Source: Thermoplasmatales archaeon (GTDB taxonomy: Archaea; Thermoplasmatota; Thermoplasmata; Thermoplasmatales; Thermoplasmataceae). From it: 51,276 nt of DNA. The stretch spans positions 1-51,276 of the forward strand of contig JACWAH010000016.1 in the NCBI GenBank assembly GCA_014874365.1, given 5' to 3'. The translations under genes were made by a program, and so were the position numbers. Shown piece after piece: positions 34,241-42,004 of this stretch (the first letter of the stretch is position 1; each line of letters begins with the position of its first letter). The notes under the pieces are model-generated. The model had not been told where the DNA came from. It saw only the letters and a program-made list of their open reading frames with translations, and made no database searches.

Positions 34241-34708
34241 TTATCTATACTCCTTTCTTTCTTCTTCAGTTGCATTCCTTCCCGATATGAACCTGGGCCG
34301 ACGGGCAAAATCGTCCAAAAGTTGCTCCAGATTCTTCTGTTCTTCTATTCTCTTCTTTACCAGCGTGTAAACATATTTTTCCGTATAGCTGTATTTTAGG
34401 ATTTCCTCGATTGCGTCCTCGTAGGCAGTGAATACTCCGCTGCTGATTGCTGCCATTATTGTGTCCTTGAGTCCTGTAGGAATCGATATACTGATGTTTT
34501 CCTTGTTGCCTTTGCTGGTATTTACTGCGGTGTAGTAGTATTTGCTTGTCCTGCCAGTTTTTACTGAGATAAAGTCGAATAGGACTCCTCTGATAAACTC
34601 AGATCTGCTTCCATATTCGGTATGCTCTTCAAGAAACTGATCTATAGTTAAAAGATCCTCTTCCGAGATTCTAATAGTCAGCTTCTCTTCTTTCTCCGTA
34701 TTACCCAC
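34241..34708 (-). CDS. Ribbon-helix-helix transcriptional regulator
   Basis: 155 residues. The N-terminal 45 residues form an RHH fold: a strand KLTIRISEEDL that pairs in the dimer to contact DNA, helix DQFLEEHTEYG, a SRSEFIRGVLFDF turn-helix. A second RHH-like unit (ENISISIPTGLKDTIMAAIS) follows, so the protein may carry two DNA-binding modules. The GTG start lies behind a TATA box at 34736-34743. It precedes the FtsZ-like gene in an operon, as the RHH protein CdrS precedes ftsZ2 in haloarchaea. A direct repeat upstream of its promoter is a candidate autoregulatory site. Confidence 0.75.
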   Translation of the reverse strand: MGNTEKEEKLTIRISEEDLLTIDQFLEEHTEYGSRSEFIRGVLFDFISVKTGRTSKYYYTAVNTSKGNKENISISIPTGLKDTIMAAISSGVFTAYEDAIEEILKYSYTEKYVYTLVKKRIEEQKNLEQLLDDFARRPRFISGRNATEEERKEYR

Positions 34709-34735
34709 CGTGTATGGACAGAATTGCCATTGCCC

Positions 34736-34743
34736 TATATAAA
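34736..34743 (-). promoter_or_regulatory. TATA box of the RHH-FtsZ-like operon
   Basis: TATATAAA on the plus strand (TTTATATA on the coding strand) centred about 31 nt before GTG 34708. Confidence 0.5.
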
Positions 34744-34766
34744 TGTATGTCCAAATGGGTGTACAT

Positions 34767-34800
34767 GCCAGACAAATGTATTAAATTGGCAGACAATTGT
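34767..34800. promoter_or_regulatory. Direct repeat, candidate operator
   Basis: GCCAGACAAATGT (34767-34779) and GGCAGACAATTGT (34788-34800) match at 11 of 13 positions and are 21 bp apart, two helical turns, so they face the same side of the DNA. They lie behind the TATA box of the ribbon-helix-helix operon, in the divergent space shared with aIF2-beta. Ribbon-helix-helix proteins often bind such repeats; binding here is inference. Confidence 0.4.
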
Positions 34801-34884
34801 CAAACTGACTTAAGATTAGACCCCAATTAACGTATATATCGAATAATGACTATATTAAGATATCGAAAAGAATGCTCGAATGAG

Positions 34885-34892
34885 TTTATAAT
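34885..34892 (+). promoter_or_regulatory. TATA box of the aIF2-beta operon
   Basis: tttataat is centred 24 nt before GTG 34912, indicating a leaderless transcript. Confidence 0.5.
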
Positions 34893-34911
34893 CAGTTCAC
34901 AATACTGAAGT

Positions 34912-35529
34912 GTGTCGGAATACGATTATGAAGAACTCCTGAAGAAAGCTGAAGGAACATTTTCCAAATCAGATAAACGGGAGATGCGGTTAAAGATACC
35001 GGATCCTGAAGTGCTTTACGAGGGAAAAACCACAATTGTCAGGAATTTTGGCGATATTATTGAAGTCATAAGCAGGGACAGCAACCAGGTTACCAAGTTC
35101 CTTACAAAGGAATTCGGAATAGGCGCGAGTATAAGCGGTAAGCGGTTGATGATCAACAAGAAAGTAACCCAGGATGAGGTCATTTCTAAAATCAACAAAT
35201 ACATTGAAATCTATGTCAAGTGTTATGAATGCGGATCGCCGGACACCGAAATAAAAAGGGAAGGAAGGGTCGACCTTCTCATTTGTAAGGCCTGCGGCAG
35301 CCAGAATCCAATCAAGCTCTCACGAGACATAAAGACCTCTGAAGCTGATATGGAGGAAGGTAAAGAGTACACAGTCACAGTAAGTGAAATTGGGCATTCT
35401 GGAGAAGGAAAGGCCTCATACAAGGGATACACGGTGATAGTTCCGGGTGGAAAGAAAGGAGAAACTGTCAGGGTGTTAATTAAGAAAATGCGCCGTGGAG
35501 TGGCCATAGCAGAAGTCCTAAAAAAGTGA
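34912..35529 (+). CDS. Translation initiation factor aIF2 subunit beta with TRAM domain
   Basis: Beta subunit of archaeal IF2, which brings initiator tRNA to the ribosome. Residues 1-30 form the helix that binds the gamma subunit; the central alpha-beta domain contains GKTTIVRNFGDI and LTKEFGIGASISGKRLMI; the zinc ribbon is CYECGSPD and CKACGS (about residues 104-128). After residue 140 a TRAM RNA-binding domain is fused (VTVSEIGHSGEGKASYKGYT, then IVPGGKKGETVRVLIKK), as in other Thermoplasmatales. Start GTG 34912 is fixed by its TATA box. First gene of an operon with the PIN and riboflavin kinase genes. Confidence 0.93.
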   Translation: MSEYDYEELLKKAEGTFSKSDKREMRLKIPDPEVLYEGKTTIVRNFGDIIEVISRDSNQVTKFLTKEFGIGASISGKRLMINKKVTQDEVISKINKYIEIYVKCYECGSPDTEIKREGRVDLLICKACGSQNPIKLSRDIKTSEADMEEGKEYTVTVSEIGHSGEGKASYKGYTVIVPGGKKGETVRVLIKKMRRGVAIAEVLKK

Positions 35530-35533
35530 GATT

Positions 35534-35896
35534 GTGCAGACAAATTGTGCACTGGCTGACACCAACGTGTTAATCTATTCCGTTCAAAAGAAGGTCAACC
35601 TTAAAATGGAGGTCTCAAGATTGCCAGAACTTGGCAAGGTGTTTCTCCCTTCTTCCGTTTTCAGTGAACTCGAAGGACTTGCAAGAACCAACAGAGATGC
35701 AAATATTGCAATGAAGTTATGCGCAGGATTCGACATGGTTAAAGCTACTAAAAATGGAGATGACGGTGTCATCGAGGCTGCAATTTCAACCGGTTGTTCA
35801 ATAATTACCAATGACAATGATCTTATCAACCGGGCCAAGACCCTTGGGATACGCACATTCAGTATGAGAAGCTCTGGATTGATAGAGGCTATCTGA
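35534..35896 (+). CDS. PIN-domain protein, Fcf1-like
   Basis: 120-residue PIN ribonuclease fold. Acidic metal ligands are visible in ALADTNVLIYSV (Asp9), SSVFSELEGLA (Glu), GDDGVIEAAI (Asp pair) and IITNDNDLINRAK. This arrangement, without an antitoxin partner nearby, resembles the archaeal Fcf1/Utp23-type PIN proteins linked to rRNA processing rather than a VapC toxin. GTG 35534 follows the aIF2-beta stop by 4 nt; its stop shares one base with the riboflavin kinase ATG. Confidence 0.78.
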   Translation: MQTNCALADTNVLIYSVQKKVNLKMEVSRLPELGKVFLPSSVFSELEGLARTNRDANIAMKLCAGFDMVKATKNGDDGVIEAAISTGCSIITNDNDLINRAKTLGIRTFSMRSSGLIEAI

Positions 35897-36570
35897 TGGA
35901 CGAGATCAGCAGCACTGAGTTCAAGGTTCTGAAATGTCTCAGGAAACTTACCACAAATACCGGGAAGGTGAACGTATCCACAGAAGAAATTGCCAGGATG
36001 ACTTCTCTCAGCCAGCAAACTGCATCCAGGGCAATAATTTCCCTATCTAAAGAAGGATTGATATCAAGAGTCCCTGAAAGCAGAAAGCAAACACTTTCTA
36101 TTACTGCAACCGGGTTATCATATCTTAAGCAGCAATTAGCGGAATTATCGCTCATACTTGGAAACATTAATGCAATTTCATTTACTGGAACAGTAGAAAG
36201 TGGCCTGGGAGAAGGAAAATATTACATTTCAAGAAAGAACTATATCGTCCAGTTTCAACAGAAGCTGGGCTTTATTCCCTATTTGGGTACCCTAAACGTA
36301 AGACTCTCAGAAGGCCAGGAAGCTAACGCATTGATTCTTAAGGATTCCAGCGGAATTTATATCGAGGGTTTCAAGACTGAAGACAGGACATTTGGGCCAG
36401 TCAAGGCCTTCAGGGTCGAATTGAATGGTACTGAGTGTGCCCTTATAATGCCGGAAAGAACGGTTCACGTAAATACGGTTGAGCTAATCTCCCCGCATTT
36501 CCTCAGGGAAAAGCTGTCTTTAGAAGATGGGCAGAAGGTCGATATAAAAGTCGATCTGCTTTCAAAGTGA
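35896..36570 (+). CDS. ribK: CTP-dependent riboflavin kinase with N-terminal winged helix
   Basis: Archaeal RibK makes FMN from riboflavin with CTP as phosphate donor. The C-terminal 130 residues carry the cradle-loop barrel signature: FTGTVESGLGEGKYYISRKNY, LGFIPYLGTLNVRL, GPVKAFRVELNGTECALIMPE and the HFLREKLSLEDGQKV end. Residues 1-85 form a MarR-like winged helix (NVSTEEIARMTSLSQQTASR), so the protein may also regulate flavin genes, as proposed for homologues with this fusion. The ATG overlaps the PIN gene stop by one base. It converges with the 36562 gene, overlapping its end by 9 nt. Confidence 0.9.
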   Translation: MDEISSTEFKVLKCLRKLTTNTGKVNVSTEEIARMTSLSQQTASRAIISLSKEGLISRVPESRKQTLSITATGLSYLKQQLAELSLILGNINAISFTGTVESGLGEGKYYISRKNYIVQFQQKLGFIPYLGTLNVRLSEGQEANALILKDSSGIYIEGFKTEDRTFGPVKAFRVELNGTECALIMPERTVHVNTVELISPHFLREKLSLEDGQKVDIKVDLLSK

Positions 36571-36840
36571 AACGCTCAGCCGTCCTTCTTTTATATCACT
36601 AACCAGGGAATTGAACCTTTCTTCGATTTCGCTTTCCTTCAGTGAACACTCATAATATTCCTTGTAAATCTCGAATATTTCCTCTGCATCTTTCTGGGAT
36701 GAAAGATAAACATGAGAGAATCCGCAGATTTTCTCTGCATCGAAATTGAGCCTGTACTCAAGTTCCACAATTACATTCATTTCAGGGATTTCGACCCTAT
36801 TTTTGTAGAGATCCCTTTTCTGTGTATTATCTGGAATCAT
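36562..36840 (-). CDS. Small protein of unknown function, distal gene of the zinc-finger operon
   Basis: 92 residues from ATG 36840 (the frame extends to 36891, but that part lies inside the upstream gene). It is acidic with strands then helix (PEMNVIVELEYRLNFDAE, then DAEEIFEIYKEYYEC). Not recognised. It overlaps the end of the zinc-finger gene by 14 nt, which suggests translational coupling and a shared role. It converges on the riboflavin kinase gene. Confidence 0.55.
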   Translation of the reverse strand: MIPDNTQKRDLYKNRVEIPEMNVIVELEYRLNFDAEKICGFSHVYLSSQKDAEEIFEIYKEYYECSLKESEIEERFNSLVSDIKEGRLSVSL

Positions 36841-37726
36841 ATTGCTTTGCCCTGGTAAGCCTTGCCTGCAGGTGTCTGTCCATTGCGTCAAGGGATCGCA
36901 GGAACGTGGACTGAACTTCTTCTATAAGATTCAGTTCCTTTGCATATTTCTCAATAAGGTCGAGTGCCTCCATTGAATACTCGTGGCTCGGGTCTGTAAC
37001 GAATTTCAGGTACTGCTTAACTGAGTCCGGTATCCACTCATTATCCAGGACGTTGGGAGCAAAAAATGGAAGTTTGGCACCATAATCTTTTAGCTGTGGG
37101 CAAAAAAATAGATCCATAGTGTTTATTGCCGCCACTGTTTCAATCCAATGGTCGTTCTCAGCGATAGCGTTCCAAATCTTTATTGAATATATAGTTGGTG
37201 GAAGGGGCATGCTATTCTTGACAGAGTCAATTCCAAGCCCAAGCCCTTCATACATTTTGAACAGCATCGCAATTTCGGCAGCATTATCCTTCATGTTGTA
37301 GTTTATGTTGGGGGATATTATTGTTGATTCAAGCTTCTGGATATCCTCTTTATCTGTTTTAGCAATCACGTATGCAAGTGACTTTATTTTCTGCTTCAGG
37401 AAAAAGTAATTCTCTACGCCGTAACCCATAAAAATTGACTTCTTCGGTTTCTGCATAGCTTCAATGAAAGGATGCGGTTTTTCTGAATAGAACTTCTTGG
37501 TGAATGTTGTGGCTATCCAGCTTTTCAAGCTTCCGTCGGAAATTTTAAAGAACTCCTTTAAATTATTAATGAATTCTGGACTCCCATAATTCGGCATGGG
37601 AACGTAATCCTGCAGCCACGCTGTATGGAACGGGTCATTTTTGTCGGATGCCAATGATAAATGCTTCGATAAGCTTTGATAGTCACCTTTCTGAAATACT
37701 TGGGAACACACTGGACATTTAGTCAT
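36827..37726 (-). CDS. Zinc-finger protein with a helical, possibly heme-oxygenase-like domain
   Basis: 299 residues. A C2H2-like zinc finger opens the protein (Cys4, Cys7, His22 and His34: TKCPVCSQVF...KHLS...FHTAWL). The remaining 250 residues are predicted all-helical, with NYFFLKQKIKSLAYVIAK, NAAEIAMLFKMYEGLGLG, HWIETVAAINTMDLFF and DPSHEYSMEALDLIEKYA; His and acidic residues recur in the manner of TenA/PqqC or heme-oxygenase-like folds, but I cannot prove the family. ATG 37726 has GGAGAGGT upstream, so unlike most first genes here it has a leader. A palindrome lies between TATA box and transcript start. Confidence 0.5.
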   Translation of the reverse strand: MTKCPVCSQVFQKGDYQSLSKHLSLASDKNDPFHTAWLQDYVPMPNYGSPEFINNLKEFFKISDGSLKSWIATTFTKKFYSEKPHPFIEAMQKPKKSIFMGYGVENYFFLKQKIKSLAYVIAKTDKEDIQKLESTIISPNINYNMKDNAAEIAMLFKMYEGLGLGIDSVKNSMPLPPTIYSIKIWNAIAENDHWIETVAAINTMDLFFCPQLKDYGAKLPFFAPNVLDNEWIPDSVKQYLKFVTDPSHEYSMEALDLIEKYAKELNLIEEVQSTFLRSLDAMDRHLQARLTRAKQYDSR

Positions 37727-37763
37727 CGTTTACCTCTCCGCAACTATGTCAACAAAATTTAGG

Positions 37764-37782
37764 GTAAAACGCGTGGTTTTAC
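37764..37782. promoter_or_regulatory. Palindromic operator candidate
   Basis: GTAAAAC-GCGTG-GTTTTAC, seven perfect base pairs each side, lies directly beside the TATA box of the zinc-finger operon (TAAATATT, 37785-37792 region on the minus strand) and spans the expected transcription start. Repressors commonly occupy such a position. Confidence 0.5.
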
Positions 37783-37871
37783 GATTAAATATTTTCATAG
37801 ATGCTTTTAGCGTAATCTATATAACGACTTAATACTTTTCTATTTATATTGTAAAAGTCAATATTATTAAA

Positions 37872-38402
37872 TCATGGTTGTCTGCTATTCCTCTTAACCG
37901 GCGGAGCTCCCTTTGCTCTTATAATCTCAAAAACTTCAGAAATGGTCAGGACGCAAAAAACCATCCCACTCAGCAGGCTTATGAAAAAGAATATCTGGAT
38001 GTCCAGAAAGAACGGTACTCCCTGGAATGAAAAGACCCCACTTTCAGGAATTATCCCTTGTGTAAAGTCCAGTATCATGAGCATTATCCCAGTAAGAATC
38101 GTGAAAAGGAAAAGCCTGTTGATCTGCGAAAATATAGGCATCCTGAGGCTCTCGCCTGTGAAATTAGGTATAAGTGCAACTAATACGGCATATGACGCAA
38201 GCAGCAGGCCAATCATGTTTGCATAAACTGATAGCGTGTCAGATGCCTGAAAAAAGAGGGTAAACTTACCCAAAAATAAGTCTGTTCCAAAACTCCTGAG
38301 GTATTGAGCAGTTATAAGGAATGTCAAAATGAATGCTACAATCAAGATTGTTTTAACTTTGTAAGAAGCCTCTACTCGTTCAACGAGCCTGATATTTCGC
38401 AC
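37872..38402 (-). CDS. Four-helix membrane protein of unknown function
   Basis: 176 residues. A short basic N-terminus is followed by four hydrophobic helices (ILIVAFILTFLITAQYL; YANMIGLLLASYAVLVALI; LFLFTILTGIMLMILDF; IQIFFFISLLSGMVFCVLTI) and a basic Pro-rich C-terminus. No family recognised. It lies between the zinc-finger operon and the second DNA methylase gene on the same strand, with an AT-rich gap on both sides, so it is probably its own transcript. Confidence 0.6.
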   Translation of the reverse strand: MRNIRLVERVEASYKVKTILIVAFILTFLITAQYLRSFGTDLFLGKFTLFFQASDTLSVYANMIGLLLASYAVLVALIPNFTGESLRMPIFSQINRLFLFTILTGIMLMILDFTQGIIPESGVFSFQGVPFFLDIQIFFFISLLSGMVFCVLTISEVFEIIRAKGAPPVKRNSRQP

Positions 38403-38466
38403 GGAGTTTCATAATTAGCCCGTATTTAATGGATTCCTCGGCCAAATCGTCACCAGAATTGGGATT

Positions 38467-39336
38467 TCAGTCCTTGTACTTCGTTTCTGATCTATTAACC
38501 CGCTTATTCTTTGCGTGCAAATTACTCATGGCATTTGTATAGAAGGCGATAACCCTGAAAGGCCTGGGGGTGTCCCTAGACCTGCCGCTTTCATTTCTGA
38601 AGGCTTTCGTGTAGGTTGGCTTGCCAAAAATTTCAATAAGCTTCCTGCTGTCAGCATTGAAGCTAAGTAAGTAGTCGCCCTTGATTTTCCTTAACATTGA
38701 TTTCAAGTCCTGGAAATCCTGCTGAGTAAAATCATTGTTATACCAATTTTTCTCCAAATACGGGGGATCAAAATAAAAGAATGAAGATTCATCATTGTAC
38801 TTTTCAAAGAGATCGCGAAAGTCAAGGTTCTCAATCTGCCATCTTCTTACATTGGACATAATCTCCGGGTAGTCGATCAGCGTCTTTTCAACATAGCGTC
38901 CAATTGATTTCTCAGCATTTGTCGCATATGTGGACCCCATTCCCCCAAAAGAGAATGTTAACCGGAAAAGAGTTGACGCTGCATTTTCCTGCTCAGCAGT
39001 GTTCTTGGCATTCCTGGTCTTCGCTATTCTTGCGAGCACCATGCGTGAAGCGGTTTCCTTTTCAAACATTTCTCCTGCTTCGAGTAAATCCGCAAGGTTT
39101 GCAAGGGCTATCTCAATAAACGAGGGATTCTGTTTTATTATTTCGAAAAGACCGGTAAGTTCGCGGGCAACATCATTATAAACCGGGACAGGCGAGGGTA
39201 TGTTAAGTGAAACGATCCCTGAACCGCCAAAAACATCTATGAGTTTATCTTTATTTGAAAGCAAAAATACTCTCCTGATTTCCGGAATAAGTGCCCCTTT
39301 TGCTCCAGGATATTTCATGATTCTAAGTACGTTCAA
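38467..39336 (-). CDS. DNA adenine methyltransferase, D12 class
   Basis: Second D12-type N6-adenine methylase in the window, only distantly related to the one at 17681. Motif I is MKYPGAKGALIPEI with LIDVFGGSGIVSLNI; motif IV is FFYFDPPYLEKNWY with the catalytic DPPY. TTG 39336 with GGTGAT four nt upstream gives 289 residues; ATG 39318 (MKYPGAKG) and GTG 39375 are alternatives. The C-terminus is strongly basic. The recognition sequence is unknown, and no endonuclease gene is adjacent. Confidence 0.82.
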   Translation of the reverse strand: MNVLRIMKYPGAKGALIPEIRRVFLLSNKDKLIDVFGGSGIVSLNIPSPVPVYNDVARELTGLFEIIKQNPSFIEIALANLADLLEAGEMFEKETASRMVLARIAKTRNAKNTAEQENAASTLFRLTFSFGGMGSTYATNAEKSIGRYVEKTLIDYPEIMSNVRRWQIENLDFRDLFEKYNDESSFFYFDPPYLEKNWYNNDFTQQDFQDLKSMLRKIKGDYLLSFNADSRKLIEIFGKPTYTKAFRNESGRSRDTPRPFRVIAFYTNAMSNLHAKNKRVNRSETKYKD

Positions 39337-39547
39337 TGTTATCACCCTGAGATATCCAATTTTTGGCAAATACACCGATTTGCCCCTTCAGATGAGTTTG
39401 AATCATGCCTACCGGTTTCCTGATACTGAATGAGCTTTAACCATTTCCTGAGTTTGTGACTGATTCATAACCGCATAAATTAAAATTGATCACTAAAAGC
39501 TCCCCGGAAATCTATTTAAAAGGACTTAAAATCCCTTGAGGATTTGA

Positions 39548-40273
39548 ATGAAGCGAACTGCAATAGTTACCGGTGGATTTGGAGGAATTGGTCTTGCAAT
39601 AATTAGACAGTTTCTCATCGATGGATACGAGGTCATAGCAGCCGATATTAGGGAACCTGCTTCCCTGCCCGGTGAATATGCAGACATTTCCGGGAAGTTT
39701 CACTCTGTTAAGGTGGATGTTTCAAGCTTTGATTCCTGCATGAAAATGAAAGACGAACTGGGTGAAAGGGGATTTGAAGCAATAGATATCATAGTCAACA
39801 ATGCCGGAATTACGCGTGATTCCCTCATTGCAAAAATGGGTTTTGATCAGTGGGATTCCGTGATAAAGGTCGACCTATACAGCATGTTCAACGTGACCAA
39901 GCAGTTTGTCAACGGCATGATCGAGAGAAAATTTGGGCGAATCATAAATACTTCATCAATCAGTCGCGAAGGAAACATAGGGCAGTGTAACTATTCGGCA
40001 GCAAAGGCCGGGGTCGTGGGATTCACGAAAGCTCTTGCCCGTGAGCTGGCAAGATATGGGATCACTTCAAACGCAGTTTCTCCTGGCCTGGTGAACACGG
40101 AGATCCTCAGTTCAATACCGCAAAACATAATGGAGGCCCTGATCAAAAAGATCCCGGCTGGAAGGCTTGCAAGACCTGACGAAGTGGCTTCGCTGGTTTC
40201 CTTCCTTGCGTCTGAAAATGCTGCATACATTTCAGGCGAGGTAATCAATATCAATGGAGATTTCATGTTCTGA
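39548..40273 (+). CDS. SDR-family oxidoreductase (3-oxoacyl reductase-like)
   Basis: NAD(P)-dependent short-chain dehydrogenase of 241 residues, close to 3-oxoacyl-ACP/acetoacetyl-CoA reductases. Cofactor motif TGGFGGIG is at residues 8-15, NNAG near residue 91, catalytic Ser near 137 (INTSSIS), Tyr and Lys in NYSAAKAG (about 149 and 153), and the family-typical end ASENAAYISGEVININGD. The start has GAGGAT five nt upstream. It is followed after 8 nt by the phosphoesterase gene. Confidence 0.88.
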   Translation: MKRTAIVTGGFGGIGLAIIRQFLIDGYEVIAADIREPASLPGEYADISGKFHSVKVDVSSFDSCMKMKDELGERGFEAIDIIVNNAGITRDSLIAKMGFDQWDSVIKVDLYSMFNVTKQFVNGMIERKFGRIINTSSISREGNIGQCNYSAAKAGVVGFTKALARELARYGITSNAVSPGLVNTEILSSIPQNIMEALIKKIPAGRLARPDEVASLVSFLASENAAYISGEVININGDFMF

Positions 40274-40281
40274 GGTTAACG

Positions 40282-40992
40282 ATGAGGGTACTTATAGCGA
40301 GTGATATCCATGCCAATCTGAATGCGCTGAAGAAACTTATTTCCACTGAATGGTACGATTTTGGAATATTCCTTGGTGACATTGTAGACTATGGAACCAG
40401 GCCGGTAGAAAGCATCGATATTGTTAAGGAAAATTTCGACGTCATTGTTAGAGGAAACCATGATTTTGCCGCTGCATCAGGAATAGACTGTCAATGCTCT
40501 GCAGAGAATCATGATCTGTCGGTTTATTCAAGAGAAACATTGACAAACAAACTTTTAGGTGAAAGCGACAGGGACTTCCTGAGGAAATTACCGGTTCACA
40601 AGGATTTTGAGGTCGATGGAATACCGGTGCATGCCAGCCATGGTTCTCCCGATGATCCTGTTTACGGATATTTCTATCCATGGGATGCAACCAGGGAGAA
40701 GCTTGCTTCACTGTCAGCAGACTATAGCAGCCAGGTATTCCTGATGGGACACACCCACTATGCGATGTTCTCTCAATATAAGGGCAAGCTTTTCATAAAT
40801 CCAGGCTCATCAGGCCAACCACGCGATTACTCGTCAATGCCGTCATATTGCATATGGGACCCGGGCAGTTCGGAGTTCAGCCTTAAAAGATTCAAGTATG
40901 ATAGCATCCCCCTGAAGAACGAGATCATTTCCGGATATCCGGACAGGAATATGGCACTCAGGCTCATCAGGCTGTTCAGGATTGCTGATTAA
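40282..40992 (+). CDS. Calcineurin-like metallophosphoesterase (YfcE/MJ0936 type)
   Basis: 236 residues with all dinuclear-metal motifs: SDIHAN (Asp8, His10), LGDIVDYG, RGNHDFA, HASHGSP and MGHTHYAMF. Such enzymes are phosphodiesterases or phosphatases with broad substrates. A Shine-Dalgarno sequence GAGGTTA lies between the SDR stop and this ATG, so the two genes share an mRNA. Its end overlaps the geranylgeranyl reductase homologue on the other strand by 4 nt. Confidence 0.87.
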   Translation: MRVLIASDIHANLNALKKLISTEWYDFGIFLGDIVDYGTRPVESIDIVKENFDVIVRGNHDFAAASGIDCQCSAENHDLSVYSRETLTNKLLGESDRDFLRKLPVHKDFEVDGIPVHASHGSPDDPVYGYFYPWDATREKLASLSADYSSQVFLMGHTHYAMFSQYKGKLFINPGSSGQPRDYSSMPSYCIWDPGSSEFSLKRFKYDSIPLKNEIISGYPDRNMALRLIRLFRIAD

Positions 40993-41951
40993 AGGATAGA
41001 TCGCAGCATATTCCATAAGCTCATTCCTACACCAAACGACCTGAAGTTCCTCAGCACGGTACGAATTTTAGGAATATTTGAAACCCTGAGCATAGACCCT
41101 TTCCTCGCTCCTTCAAGCAGCTCAAATAACTTGACATAATCTCCAAATTCATCAGTCAGGCGAGATGGATAAATATCCAGGAATTCCCTCAGGCCTGTAT
41201 TTTCCAGCATCTGTGAAATGAGAAATGCATTCTTCATTGATGGTACAATGCCTTCTCCTGTTATTGGTGAAACTGTCCCTGCACTTTCCCCAACTGCAAC
41301 TATATTATCTAGAACAGATTGATCAAATAATGGCCTCAGCCTGATATTTCTTCCTGTTATTCTGATTCGGTCCGGCTCAGACAGAATATATGAATTCAGG
41401 TCGTCTTCATCTGACCCGGATCCAATGTGACTGTTTTTTCCCAATGGAAAAATCCAGCCATACCCTCTTCCTCCGGCATAATAGGTGAATTCAAAATTGG
41501 TTCCGTTATTCTTATTAGAGACTGCCTCCACCGCTTTCATTGTGAAGTCATTTTTGGCTGGGCCGATATAAGCTCTTGAAATGCCCGTGCAATCGAAAAC
41601 AAGATCGTAGTCTTCGGGTACCAGTCTCCTCCTGGATATTGCAATCCCTTCAGCCATATCCTCTAGAAATCTCTTCTTATCGATTGTGCACAAACCTGTC
41701 GAAGGAAAACTAATGGATCTCTTCGAATTCCTGAATATGATTTTTGATGCCCTCGATAGCAGGTAAACGGAACCATCGATGCCTATCCTGGAAAGCAGGG
41801 AGTTGAACTCATGCTCATTGACTGCCCAACCGCATGGCGGGTAAAAGTCCATCCTCTTTGGGTCAAAGCACTCGATTTCATTAACAGAATTATCAAGCGA
41901 CCTGGCAAGGGTAGATCCTGCAACTCCCATTCCAGCAATAGCAATTCTCAT
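40989..41951 (-). CDS. Geranylgeranyl reductase-family flavoprotein, second copy
   Basis: 320 residues. FAD motif GMGVAGSTLARSL is at residues 7-19; RAYIG, GGRGYGWIFPLG and VGESAGTVSPITGEGIVPSM are the middle and C-terminal family motifs; NEHEFNSLL and FDPKRMDFYPPCGWA correspond to the region with the PxxxxCG motif of this family. It probably reduces double bonds in isoprenoid lipids or a related chain. It is shorter than the classic enzyme and differs clearly from the copy at 6617. Confidence 0.8.
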   Translation of the reverse strand: MRIAIAGMGVAGSTLARSLDNSVNEIECFDPKRMDFYPPCGWAVNEHEFNSLLSRIGIDGSVYLLSRASKIIFRNSKRSISFPSTGLCTIDKKRFLEDMAEGIAISRRRLVPEDYDLVFDCTGISRAYIGPAKNDFTMKAVEAVSNKNNGTNFEFTYYAGGRGYGWIFPLGKNSHIGSGSDEDDLNSYILSEPDRIRITGRNIRLRPLFDQSVLDNIVAVGESAGTVSPITGEGIVPSMKNAFLISQMLENTGLREFLDIYPSRLTDEFGDYVKLFELLEGARKGSMLRVSNIPKIRTVLRNFRSFGVGMSLWNMLRSIL

Positions 41952-42004
41952 TTCCAGTTTCTCTTTTCAGGATTGAAATTAATGATTAACTTAGCCGGGT
42001 CAGT

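Noticed and set aside
35534-35896. VapC-type toxin
   Set aside because: No antitoxin gene is adjacent, and the position between aIF2-beta and riboflavin kinase fits an Fcf1-like housekeeping PIN protein.
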